DNA of 64,000 nt, taken from assembly GCF_050436995.1 (NCBI RefSeq), contig NC_134760.1, positions 12,294,001 to 12,358,000 on the forward strand, given 5' to 3'. A model generated the notes under the pieces. The model was not told where the DNA came from. It was given only the letters and a program-made list of their open reading frames with translations, and did no database searches. The first letter of the stretch is position 1. Every line of letters begins with the position of its first letter. Positions 11,736 to 23,907 of the stretch are shown here, one piece after another. The DNA is from Anticarsia gemmatalis. Taxonomy: Eukaryota; Arthropoda; Insecta; Lepidoptera; Erebidae. The translations under genes and the position numbers were made by a program.

Positions 11736-12054
11736 TATACAGCCAATATATTTAATTATAACTAAGTTAAGTGGACCCAAAAACCGTTTTCAAAATAATA
11801 ATAACAAAAACTAAATTGAACAGCGTATCTTGCTTTAAAAAGTAATTTTCTAAATTCTTACTAGCGAACTAAATTAGTTTATAAAGTATAATTATTTAAT
11901 ATACAGCCGGCGGCATTTCACTAATAGTGTAAATATGACTCATCTAACATTGAATACGAAAGTCGAGATGTCTATCTGTATTTTGTCACGTACTCTGTTC
12001 TGATGAAATCTTGTGTATTTCATTTGAAACTACATATTCTTTTTATTGTCACGA
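11736..12054. other. Non-coding stretch
   Basis: AT-rich, nothing recognisable. Confidence 0.4.
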
Positions 12055-12172
12055 TCTAGGGTAACTGGGTCTTGGAGGTCCGTGTAAAATATTGGAATTG
12101 AGCTGCATCAGATGAGACTGGAAGTCGACTTCAGCATAGTTAGAAGAAAGGCTAGGCTGACGATCATAATAT
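12055..12172 (+). mobile_element. 5S-derived SINE, 3' part
   Basis: The segment GTAACTGGGTCTTGGAGGTC ... GAGCTGCATCAGATGAGACTGG and AGTCGACTTCAGCATAGTT matches the reverse complement of 29451-29570, the 3' half of the SINE described at 29435-29807. The 5S-like head is missing. Confidence 0.6.
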
Positions 12173-13120
12173 TTTTATTTTCCTATGGGACGTACTGTAC
12201 GTAAACTCAATATGACAAATATTAGAGTACTCTGATGTACTATGAATACCGCATTGCCTTCGGGATTTGACTGAAACATTGACTTGCAAGTTAACGTAAG
12301 TTATTTTTTGATCTCTGTTAAAATAACTTATTTCTATGACCAATATCTTATATTCGCTAAATACAACCGGCTATCTTTAAAGAGATTTTGTATGCAAAAC
12401 TATTTAGCGCCTCAACAATTTTTTGCAGTAGTTTTTAAAGGTCAAACTTTTAAATCGCGCTGCTGATGAAGGATCAGGAGTATAGGAGAAGCCAAGCCAA
12501 ATTAAAAACCAATGTGAGCATTTTGAATTGACTCCCGATTTTCCAAGTTTGCTGTGTGGGTGGCAAATGACAGTCTATAAAATCACTTTTTCATAAAATT
12601 TTACGTGAACGAAACCGCAGGCGGAAGGCAGTTATAAAATAATAATAATATAACAGTTGCTAAGCAAACTAATTCGCCTAACGAATAACGGGAAACTACA
12701 AAAATCGATTTGTGTAACCAACAATTATATTCGAAGCTACGGAAATGATTTTTTCGACAATCATTTCGTAATTCTATAGATAGTAACCGATCGAGAATAA
12801 CGGAATTGAATTTGATGATATTTTTATATAACACTTGGTTTTGCACGCGACTTTGCTTGTGGAGAAATATGTACATTTGATGTAGGGAAGACAAATGTTT
12901 AGCCTATAATAGATTAAAGAGTATGAAGCATTTTACTATGAACTGAAATATTGCATTCTATGTGACACATCACTTGTGGAACGGCTGCTGTGCAGGGGGT
13001 CTTAGATACCAAGCCCGGGTTGTGACAGAAATAACAATAAAAACCATAAAGTAAGACTACATAAAATTTTAAAGTTCTATTGTTTGCCATAACAATAAAA
13101 GTAGTCTAACTTAAACTTTT
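12173..13120. other. Non-coding stretch
   Basis: AT-rich, no supported gene. The 97-codon minus-strand frame at 12601-12894 has no coding character I can see. Confidence 0.4.
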
Positions 13121-13205
13121 TGTCTTTCGGGCGGCTTAAACAAGCCTTTTACGCGGCTTGAACAACTTTGACACTAGGTTGACCACTAACCATACTATAA
13201 GATAA
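13121..13205. repeat. Dispersed repeat, copy 1
   Basis: The block TTTCGGGCGGCTTAAACAAG, then GCGGCTTGAACAACTTTGAC and CACTAGGTTGACCACTAACC, resembles the sequence at about 38545-38590 (GGCCTTCGGGCAGCTTGACT, ACTTTGACC) and is a repeat widespread in moths. Confidence 0.5.
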
Positions 13206-13599
13206 GAGAGAAGAAGACACTAACTTTACCATCGAATTCAGTATTCAGTAGTTATTTAGCTAATGGTTGTTTTTATTTAAAAAACGTTATAAAAAATCAG
13301 GTTTATGTTAATCGTGATTGTCGTCATAGTGATAATATGTCGTTAGTATGCGAACGTGTCTATTAAAATACACAGTTACGTTAGGTTAGGTCAAACTTGT
13401 AAATATCGCGCGTATACGGCCGTCTGTCGCGACATTCAAGTTCCTTTGCTGGGTGAGACAAAGGATTATAAGGAATTTTGTCTTGTCTTTATAATATTAA
13501 CACGATATTGGGTAGGTAACCTAGCCAACTTCGGGTGAAACAGCGTTAAATATTAGAATATAATATAAATAGGAAACTTTAGTTGCTTTATATAAGATT

Positions 13600-13878
13600 A
13601 TAATTATAATTATAAGCCAACGGGTCTTAAACGCAATCAATAACTAATGGTATCTATATCCTTTGTTTTTACTCGATGTTTCGAACGTTTCAAATTGAGG
13701 ACATCAAGTGAGGGTAGTCGTAGAAACTCGCGCCACAAGCAGACGACGCTTAGCAGCTACATCAGTCTGCCCGTGACCACGGTCGTTGTAATTCGATCGA
13801 AATGTCGGGTAAACAAATAAGGTATCGTTACCTTTAATTTTCAATCGGGTTTAAGACTCGTTGCATTATAATATTATG
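13600..13878. mobile_element. MITE with long imperfect terminal inverted repeats
   Basis: The left end at 13619 (AACGGGTCTTAAACGC) is the imperfect inverse of the right end at 13847-13862 (GGGTTTAAGACTCGTT). Further in, TTTGTTTTTACTCGATGTTT (about 13662) pairs with the inverse of AATGTCGGGTAAACAAAT (about 13801), so the arms run about 65-70 bp around a GC-richer centre. TATAAT-rich sequence outside both ends may extend the repeat. No ORF, so non-autonomous. Solo ends appear near 4260 and 5014. Superfamily not determined. Confidence 0.65.
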
Positions 13879-14140
13879 TGTATCAGTCGTGAGTGTTATA
13901 AATTGTTAAGTGGCTAAAGTTAGCAGCTACAGCAAGGACTAGCTCCAAATGACCATGAAGGTAAGATGACATTGATTTGATTCTAAATTTCTAATGCTAA
14001 ACTAAGAATTTATCTATAGAAAAAGTCGTTATTACTTTTGACTTAAACCGGGGGCTAAATCCGCAACCAATACACGACAGTCGCACTTACTAACACTGCG
14101 CTATTGAGATGTTCTTACTAGCAATTACTCATAACTTATC
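13879..14140. other. Non-coding stretch
   Basis: Nothing recognisable. Confidence 0.4.
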
Positions 14141-14145
14141 AGCCT

Positions 14146-14216
14146 GTTGCCATAGCAACGTGAAAAGCATCCTAGTGACAATTATACAAAAAATGATAGG
14201 CCGTTGCCATAGCAAC
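14146..14216. promoter_or_regulatory. Pair of perfect RFX-type X-boxes
   Basis: GTTGCCATAGCAAC occurs exactly at 14146-14159 and 14203-14216. It is a palindromic match to the X-box (GTNRCC-N-RGYAAC) bound by RFX winged-helix factors, which control ciliary genes in animals. The two sites are 57 bp apart, and similarity runs on to GAAAA downstream of each, so they may be a short duplicated unit. No gene start is visible nearby. Confidence 0.5.
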
Positions 14217-14219
14217 GCG

Positions 14220-17200
14220 GAAAACGTGCGAAAATTAACCTAAATTGATAACAATCTCAAAGCTTTAGTACTTGAAGTAAATCAGTCATGAAACAGTTCC
14301 ATATACACATTGATAAGAAATAGAAGACATTCGCCTTATCACTGGTATTATCTGGATAGAACCGGCTGTGTCTGGATATATCTGGTTTTAATTCGTTATC
14401 AGTAACCCAGTTGTGTGAAGTGGAGCGACATTTGAATATTGTGATTCTGAGTTCGCACTAGGTCAGATTATTATTTTTGTTTATTGTGACAAATATTAAT
14501 AGTATTAAATTTCAAGATGTAGGTATGACGTCATTAAGATCGCTTTGAATCATCCATCGTTATATCACAAAATTATTGTATCTTAATTAAATGGTTTAAA
14601 GTTCCGTTTTAGCCCGAACTATATAAATCTTGACAGATTTTCTTACGATTTTTACCAACGGGAGGAGTGTTTCATATAAAAGTCGTTAAATTATGGTGAC
14701 GATTACCAAAGATCGAAATTTTAAGTAAAGAAATATAATAAGTTAGAATACTGTAAAGTAAAAATTTTGATTGAAAATTTTTCAAAAATGATTTCGACAC
14801 TCCACGTACTAAGAAAAAAAATCTATGCCATTCTATTTTACTCGGGAATCAAAAGCGAGACCTAATTACCACACGTTTCCACCTAGACTAAGAAGTTAGC
14901 AACAAAAATTTCTCAAAATATCTAAATATCTGTGCAGTGATATGTAGAAATAATTTAGAAACCTACATAGTCTTCATTTCTTTACTTTAATTATAAACTT
15001 AATAAAATACCTTAGTTTTGAGGTAATGAACATAACTTGAGGTCAATTACTTGGCGAATATAGTCCAGTTTATCTTGACCTATTGCTTGAATTATTTGTT
15101 ATAAAATGGCAGGTCTTTATATACTAGCTTTCTAACTTTTTGTTGCTACCTGACCTACCTATATCTGTTATATTGTAATATTGTTTTAACATTCTTATAA
15201 TCTTTCATGGTATTATGTATTTTTTAATACATAGGCTTGTCATTTTAAAGATTTTTTAGCAAATAATATTAATGGTTTATGATCTAGTGTCTAAGTTGTT
15301 TAAGGAATCATAAAAGCTTTAGATTTATGTACTAAATTAAACCTACGTACATAATATAACAATGATATTACTCACGACGTACTATGGTCAGAATAGTACA
15401 GGCACAGGTAGAGGTATTTTCATGAACGATTTATCCTAGATACTATATTTCATTAAATCAAAAGACTTAATGTAAGAAAGCCCCAAATGTACATACACTT
15501 CTATGTAAATGCTTGCTTGCTTATTTGCCAGTAAAACTATCACAGAGTTACAAGATTAATTCATAATTCGGGAGTGATGTTTAGAGAGTGGTGTCACGGT
15601 GTCATTTCCCTGAAGGTAGTGGGTTCGACGCCAGCTTCCCACACCAACTTGTATAATTAACGGACCATACTACACTAAAACCACGTACAAATACCGCCTA
15701 CTTGATACTGTGGTACAAGATAAGAGGATAAGCGAGTTGAAGAACAGGGGCATTTTTTCGATCAGCAGATTGTCGTAAGATTTTTCAGGGTAATTTTTTT
15801 CATGTGCTTTCGAATCAAGATTTAGCTTCTTATACGATTTTTTAAGACCAAAGTTAGAAAATTAAAAAAAAATAACTAATATTGACAATCATTTGGCAGT
15901 TTCTTTGCTATCGCCTTTGGTCCATGGTCTTTGGCAAATTGTTTTTTTATTTCAAAAATAAGTTCAATTTTTTTGTTAAATCAATTCGTTTTTATCTCGG
16001 GAGAAGAACCATTCCCAGCTGTGGGGTTGGGATGGGATAATTGTCTAAGTTTTTAAGCCTGTCAGTTCTGAATAAAACTAACATTTCTTCATTCATAGTT
16101 TATCTTCATCTTACATTTCAAACGAATTCCGTAATATGTCATCCGCTGCATCTCACAACTAGTACTCAAACCTCACAGAGCTACTGTTTGAGTAACGCCT
16201 CAATTTTACAGCTACGTTATTAAGTTGAATTTACGTTTCTTGAGATGGCCCTGTGTTATACCACTAGTCGTATAAATAGTCGTGGTCGAAAGTGTAGGCG
16301 AATGTTAAGACATGCTGTATCGCTTTGTATGTTAAAATACGAGTATATAGTTGATATTGTAGATGTTGGTTCGCGTGAGGTCAAAATTAAATTATTCGTA
16401 TTTTTAGTTAACTACAAATTACGAGAGTAATAAGGCCTTTTTTTGTGTAATTATTGCGATTTATTGCATGGAAAATTTACTATTGCTTTTACTTTAAATT
16501 GACTATATTGATTCTATCCATTTTTTACATAAAAAAAATATTGGCGCCCTTATCATATTCTAAAGGCACTATATTCTTTCGTAATTTTTAAAGTGAAATC
16601 CTCACCACAAAAGCACAATAGTATAGGAAATAGTACTAGGGTATCCATATTAATATTACAAAATTAAATGAGAACGTAAGCAGCGCCCCTGGATTACGTA
16701 AAAGGAACTAATTCAATATGTACGGCCAAGTGTCAAATGGTCAAACACTGAAATTCAATCCTTGATAAAACTGAAGAGTTTTGTTGCTAAGCCTTACTTA
16801 AATTTCAGTGACGTTATTATTACTTACGTTATATAACTTATTCAGTCGTATTTTTATGTAACGTACTAGATTTTACCTGCGACTTCATTCGCTTGAAAAT
16901 GTTTTCCGGGAAAAGAGTGTTCCATATGCTTAATAATATAAAGTTATAAGCTAAAATAAATATATCAAAATCAAATATCAAAATTCGTTTAGTACTTTGG
17001 CGTGACCGAGCAACAAACACCCATACAAACGTATTTCATCATATTTATAATATTAGTGTAAATTAACTAGACATCAAAATTCCTATATCTTGAGACAAAA
17101 TAAAATATATAAAACAAACTTTTTACAAAATTAATTTTTAAAAAGAAATATTAAACAGTATTCTAAATATTCATACAAATATAGCAGGTGGATAGCCCTG

Positions 17201-18590
17201 ACCTATCGTAGAAGGAAATACAAGCGATCATTGTTAACTCGTGCCATTCAAATATTTATACATTTACTATGTTAAATATACATGTGTACAGCGTTTCAGT
17301 TACTTTTTCAGTTAATTATGTACATTTTAGATTTAAACTGTTCTATTTTGGTAACACAGTTATTTTCGGTTCAACTTTCGGAAAACCTTAGCGTTATTTA
17401 AAAATATATATTTTATACATTATCACGTATGTTGCTAGAAATTGAGGTTTCAGTGCTTATATAGCTATTTTTTTTAGATCTTTACGATAGTTGATTCATT
17501 TCTATGCCATTGATTTAGTAGTTTAGTGATATATAATTAGTTTTTAAAAATGTAGTAACAGTTAGTACATTTTTGTAAGAACAGTTAGTAAGTAAGTAAT
17601 TATCGTACTATTTTATTAACAGAATTGGTTTGCAATGGCAACAGATTATAAATACTTCAAAAATTGTTTTCAATTCTGACGTAATGTCATTGCCAAAAAG
17701 CTGACATTTAATTTCACGTCAACGTCGACAAAAGGGTATAATTATGTATAAATTTTCAAAGGGTTTTCTATATTTATGTCACTAAATTTAGTCAACATAC
17801 ACGTCAAAGTAACTGTGTGCCAAATTTTCAACGTGCGTCAATCAATTTGTATGAAAAAGCTTGTGAGACTGACAGTCATGAATGTGATATGAATCCATTA
17901 ATCTTTACTTATTTAATTATGATAAATAAACAAGATTTTAAATGGTATTTTCGTTTTTAATGAGACGTTAACTTAGTACCTTTATTCAGTTGCATTCGTT
18001 GCTGTTCGCAAGTGAGTACTATCGGAAAATAATATGTAGTCAACATTTTTGTTGTTTTTAATATGTTGCTGAGCAAAGGTGTCGTCTTAGATGGAGATAG
18101 AATAAGGCCTTGAATTAATGCTGCTGATCAATTTCTGGTTGGGTAGGGAACATTAAAATTCCCTTAAGACTTTTTAGTAACATAATCTTATATAGGTTCG
18201 CACTAACTCCATTTGAGTCTTGGTTATTTGAATAAGATATTTTTTTGTATTCTTATGTAAATACATTGGTTGTTTGTCGTCTTTGTTAAAACAAAGGATT
18301 ATAATTTCTTATTTATACGCTTTTTCAACTATTGTTGGACCAGGGTTATATATCGGGGAGGGGTTCGGCTTATATTTCGATAATTAATGTGTTACCTAGG
18401 TTCCGGATCCTATACAATTTGCCTAATATAAGATTTGAATGCCTATAGATACCACTTGACAGTCTGATTACAAAAGAAAAAATAAATTTCAAGAATGATA
18501 TGATTCTTATTATATTTTAGATACACAGCAATTTACCAATTCCAATAAAAATGAAAGAAGCTGACTATCATAATGACTTAACCTTAAACT
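14220..18590. other. Non-coding stretch
   Basis: No supported gene over about 4 kb. A degenerate tRNA-SINE head is possible at about 15580-15645 (TAGTGGGTTCGACGCC). Short TCTGG-containing repeats lie at 14350-14390. A cluster of CTGACA/TGTCAAA-like motifs is at about 17690-17830. Otherwise AT-rich. Confidence 0.4.
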
Positions 18591-18597
18591 GCAGTTA

Positions 18598-18770
18598 ACA
18601 AAGGCATGTGTCGCCCATGTGTGGAGCATGACGTTCGGCCCGCGGTCTGCGCGTGCTTGACGCGCGACTCGCGCCTAGCAACACGGTGCGTCATGACGTC
18701 ATGCTCGCTCGATGACTGACGTGACGAAACATGATGAAAGTTACCGACGTGATGGCAATTAGTCATGTAC
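18598..18770. promoter_or_regulatory. CpG-rich block with CRE palindrome
   Basis: About 170 bp of GC- and CpG-rich DNA in an AT-rich setting, with GCGCG-containing runs at about 18645-18675 and ATGACGTCAT, a perfect CRE/ATF palindrome, at 18693-18702. Further half sites (TGACGTG, GACGTG) follow. It could be a promoter or enhancer of a gene on either strand, but no exon next to it could be shown. A 60-codon minus-strand frame crosses it and is not convincing. Confidence 0.4.
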
Positions 18771-20740
18771 TTAGTTTGTCTTAATTATACTTGTTACCGT
18801 TTAAGTAGTTTGTTGAAATAGCAAATTGTATTTAATTTAATAAATGTGTGTTTGTTTGTTTGTACTTTTAAGTGAAAACGGGTTAGCCAATTTGGATTAA
18901 AAAAATTGTGAAGTGATACCTACATTATATTCAGTAGTACGAATTTTTTCAAAACGTAGAATACGTGAAAACTGCTCAACCGATAAGGATTAAAATTTTG
19001 TAGAGCAATAGATTATACATATGCAGAAAGAGGTAGAAAAATATTTTATTGTGCAAAATCACGGGCAAGCCAGAGAGGTTTATTTTCCGTTGGAATTAAT
19101 TAGTAAAATTGATTCAAGGAAAGGAAAAAGCATTAAATTTTCGTATTATTCTTTAAACGGGTAAATCCCACTGCATCTGTATTTGTTCAGTTTGTAAATT
19201 TATTCACCTGGCAAAGTATTTTCAAAAACATACCTAGTTGGAAAAACTGTCAGTTTTCCAAGGACAACATTATTCATTGCGCACTTTTATTGTATCAGAA
19301 ACTTAATGATATATTTTCTTCCGTAGATAAGTCCTTATTTCAATCTTAATTAAAACGTTGGTGAAAAACAACCCCAAATGGACATCTGTTCAAATAACTA
19401 ATTAACCGCTGAAATACTTACGCAATTATACCGTATTATGACGTCAAGACAGACAAATAATTATATATTATATTATATTAATATTTAATTATAGTATACA
19501 AGGTTGTATTTAAATATAAATATACTTTTGTAGAACCTGATTAAAATTATAATCAATTCAACCATAAATGTGGGATTAAACCAGTTGGTGTGTTCCGCTT
19601 GAATAGCTAAATTGCTAAACAAATTTGGATGAAATTTGACACAGTGACAACTTATATTCCAGGACAATTAGGTTATGAAGTCACGAACATATTTATTGGC
19701 AAGTTAATTGTTTAAATTTCTTTCTTAAAACCTAAGACACAAAAGATAGAATATCTTTTTTCTCAAAATATCAATTGCAAGTATATTTTTAATGTGTATG
19801 CTGAGTTAAAATTTGCTTGTTGCAGCTGTTTGGAAAATGACTCTTAAAATATATAGTAGGTAAGAGATTCAGTTTAAAAAGCTGATGACACACGTTTTAT
19901 AACATGAAAGTCATGTGTGCAAATTGTACGAAGTCATGACAAAGAAGACGGTTCAAGTGATGACTAATTGTAACAGTTTCGTCAAATTTGCGATGTATCT
20001 CAGTAATCGATAGAATATCTTTAAAATAATGCTCACTACAATTTTAAAACATATAAGACTATATTATTACATGTCACAAAATTAATTAATTAAGTTAAGT
20101 GCTGTGTTTGAAAAGTTGGTGGGGGCAAAACAGCTTAACACTTAAAATATTATTTATTTAAAAAATGAAACACGTGTATTTATATATTTCTTTTCAGGCG
20201 AGAAATTAACATAAAAAAGTTTTCATTTAATGCCCAACTGCTAAGCATATTTTTCAAAACTACTCATTTCTATATACCTTAAACAAAATGAGTCCAAAAG
20301 GCCTCTAAAATGCAGCATTTATCAGCAAAAATAAAATTTAAGTAATAATCATGCTCGTTATCGCTATCTTAACTCGTATCAGACCCGTGCTAGGTGCAGT
20401 CTCTACACGTGTAATGACGTAAAACATTGACTCATTCCACTGTTGCTATGCGTGAGAGCATTACACTGAAACTGCGAAAATTCACGAACATTACCGAATA
20501 CTGCCGAACGTTGCCGAACTTACGAGATCGGGATTTCCACGTTTTCTTTATGAGTGTACAAAAATGTAAGAATCTATTTAATTTAGAATGGGGAAACACG
20601 TCTATGTAATTTTATTTTTGTCCGACCTGTTAGAATAATAGCTGTGTTAATTTATTGGACGGTTTCCCCCGGAGAGAAAAAAATGTACTAACATTTAGTT
20701 CTTTATATATTATATTATGGTCCGATCGGGCTAGATTATC
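18771..20740. other. Non-coding stretch
   Basis: AT-rich. Holds five imperfect 10-bp units beginning CGAA at 20475-20524. No supported gene. Confidence 0.4.
20475..20524 (+). repeat. Five imperfect 10-bp tandem units
   Basis: Units of exactly 10 bp each begin CGAA: CGAAAATTCA, CGAACATTAC, CGAATACTGC, CGAACGTTGC, CGAACTTACG. The 10-bp period matches about one DNA turn. Confidence 0.6.
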
Positions 20741-20744
20741 TTAA

Positions 20745-21147
20745 CATTAAGTGCGGAATCTCTTGTTAAAACAAGTAGCAGAATCGTCACACTCGTCTTA
20801 GTTTTTATTCATGTATATTTATTATTCATAATATATATATTGTATAATTCAGTATATAGTTTATTTTATTATTTATTTATGTATATGGGTATATATATGT
20901 ATTTAATATTTCTTATTTGTTAATCATTATGTATGTATAAACCTATCTATATTTAAGTACACGTACATACATGACCGTATTTTTATTTATTGGTAAACCT
21001 GGTTCTTAACGTCCTTTATTTTTATTTTTTTAAACACCTACTTCTTTCAATCTCTGCATCACCCTAAGGTAGACTGGTAGATAATGCCTTTGGCATTAAG
21101 TCCGCCTATATACACATGTATATGAAGTTTAAAATAAATAAATAAAT
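20745..21147 (+). mobile_element. LINE 3' end, same family as 60648-62812
   Basis: The start (AATCTCTTGTTAAAACAAGT, then GCAGAATCGTCACACTCGTC) matches the last codons of the LINE ORF at 62420-62464. The following 3' UTR (CTCTGCATCACCCTAAGGTA, GACTGGTAGATAATGCC, TTTGGCATTAAGTCCGCC) and AAAT-repeat tail match too. It is a strongly 5'-truncated copy without coding capacity, on the + strand. Confidence 0.9.
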
Positions 21148-23770
21148 TATCACTAATGCAAGTGGTTTGTATAGATAACACTCTTCTGTTACTAAGTGAC
21201 TGACTGTCGGACAGCGCACAGCCGAAATTACGGACCACAAGACGCTGAATTTTGGCATTTTCATGATAAAGATAAGAGAGTGTAGAAGAAAGAGCACTAA
21301 AAGATAATTTTTGGATATTCCACCCCGAAGTTGAAATTCCAGTAGTCAAAGCCACGGGCAGAAAGCTAGTCTACTTTATAAAGATTCGAATGATAATAAT
21401 TTATTCTAATTTCTCAACAAAAACAAAACTCTCTATTAATAATATACAATTTAAATATTACTATTTACGTCATCACCGTTACTTGATAGTCATTCGATAG
21501 TCAATGACGATAGTGTCGTTATGATAAATATCAAACAAACCCTTGACGTAGGAATCTGTCGTCATTGTAACGAGCATGACTAACATCCTTTTACCTATCT
21601 TTTTAGAGTAAGCGCATGACGAGGGTCTTTATAAAATGTATCGGAAACTTGGCAAAGGAATTAAATTGTTTGACAATTTGTCATCGTTATGTGGGTTTTC
21701 ATCATTTTGAGAGATTATTACAACATATTACTATTGATTTTTTTCTTTGTTACTCTATTTAATAATGATAGTTCAGAGTATTTTTCAATATTGTAATGCA
21801 TATTGTTAATATTTTTGATAAAAATAAATGATTTCTAGTATTTAGCGATACGAAATACTAGCAATAAGTAACATCTTAAGGCAAGTTCGAAAAGAAAGAG
21901 TCAGTTCACATCGACAGTGTAATCATTTGGTTTCAAACCCACAACCTCTCAATCACAAGACCAGGGCTACGGACATTATAAATAAGTAGTTTAATATTCA
22001 TAGCTTAACCTGTACAATTAAAATAAAAAGCTTTTTTTTGCAATTTTCCTAACCACCAAAACTATGTCTAAAATGGTTATTCATTTTTTTATCCAGGCCG
22101 TCGCATAATCGTTTTATGCTTGTGCTAGTAGTCACGTATACCCCTCCGCGGGGGTTCCTATTGTTATTTTGGCTTCTTTAAACTCGATATAAATAGTCCA
22201 TTTCCTACAGCAAAGAACTACAAGCGACTAGTCACGTAGTCTAAAGTCATTAGTGATCGACTAGTTGGACTAATTGCCTTGAATCCATTTATTTCTAGTT
22301 TAGATATAATATCTCATGATTTACTGGTTTTATTTGTTAATATTGTAATTATAGTCAGTTTTAAGTGTCAAAAGTGTCAGTTTCTGGAATGTTTTATTGC
22401 TGTTTTAAATGCAAATTGAGAATTGCAACTTTTACCTTATTTCTTAGGGAAGGATTAATTGCAGAAATAAATAAAAAATATGGAATAAACATTGTAAAAA
22501 AATTTTATTATAAATCTTATAAAATGTATTAACAACTATGCTCATATGAGGGCGCCCGTATTGGACAAAGTATTTACGTTTGTTGCAGTATGTTGAGAAG
22601 AATGGTTTTTATTATTTTGCAATTCTGAGCAGACATGTAAAGATAGAGACTTAAGGAGGCATGAATAGTCGTTTTTTTTTTCAAATATCTTTATTCTATG
22701 TTCAAAAACGAATACATAACTAACTAATTAATAAACACACAGCTTATGAATAAATGTAAAGTGACCGCAGAAATATAAAATTAAAAATTTTAAACAGTTC
22801 GCCTGTTATGTAAACCAATACTTTTTCAGGAATCACCACTCCTTAATGGTCATAGACCATGACTATCGTGAATAAAAAATATGAGCGGTTTAAGGTTCGA
22901 CTTTTTGTCTCTACATACTCTATATATAGAGACAAAATATGGAAAACTAGGATAGTCAAGTACCACGATTGACTATTCATTCCTTTCGTATGATGAAAGG
23001 AGCACGTGTTGTACCCGCATGTGTTACGCCTTTCTCTTCAAGTGTATCTGCAGTTGTAGACATAACTGAAAGTATTGCATCAGTCTGAATTACCACCACA
23101 AGTGGGTGATTTTGTTAGTAAGAGCGCTTCAAACACGGTGATTAGTAATAAGTATGTTACGAACACAATTTTAACGAGAATTAATATACTTTCAGTTATG
23201 ATTGAAATCAAACTTAAGGCGTTTGACAGCCTGAAAGTGAAGCTGAAACTTTGAATCAGTAATTATTTTCATTATAGCTCTTGCTGACTTTCATTTCAAT
23301 GGTTTTCAGGACAAAGGTGTTCTACATATTTATTCAGGTGTTATCTTGTAAAATTAATTTAAATCGTAGGATTCGTTTTATCAAACTTTTACATTTCAGG
23401 CAATACACCTACATCAAAGCATTTGACAACCCGAAGTGAAATTAATTCAGGCATTAGAAAGGGTTCCCTATTATTCAAATGGAGGTCTGAAAAAGTCCTA
23501 AAGTGAAAATCTAGGTCGAAAAGTAAAACGACTGTACTACAATTACACTATCACGTACAAGTGAAAATTCTTTCACAATATCTATGAGTCAGTCACAATG
23601 CTTCACGCGGGGATCGAACATTGTACCACGATGAATATAGAGCTATAATAAAACAGACATGACCCGACATGTCTAAATGAGTCATTTGTAACGGATTCTT
23701 GGGTCTGTCGTCAACCGGTTGTAACGATTATTATACCAGTTCTTTATCAATATGGATGATAATTATATAT

Positions 23771-23806
23771 CATACCTACATTAATGATTTTTTCATTAAT
23801 GGTATG
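23771..23806. repeat. Hairpin with 3-nt bulge
   Basis: CATACC plus ATTAATGA on the left (23771-23787, with TAC as a bulge) pairs with TCATTAATGGTATG at 23793-23806 around a T-rich loop. Confidence 0.7.
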
Positions 23807-23868
23807 TTTTACTTCTGGATAAATAGCGGGAGGTTATCAAATGGAATATGAACTGAAACTTGGTTTCA

Positions 23869-23907
23869 CTATTCATTTCAACACTTATACAGTGTTGAAA
23901 TGAATGG
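23869..23907. repeat. 15-bp perfect hairpin
   Basis: ATTCATTTCAACACT at 23871-23885 is exactly complementary to AGTGTTGAAATGAAT at 23891-23905 around TATAC. A T:G and a C:G pair extend the stem to 17. A GAT microsatellite follows directly. Confidence 0.9.
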
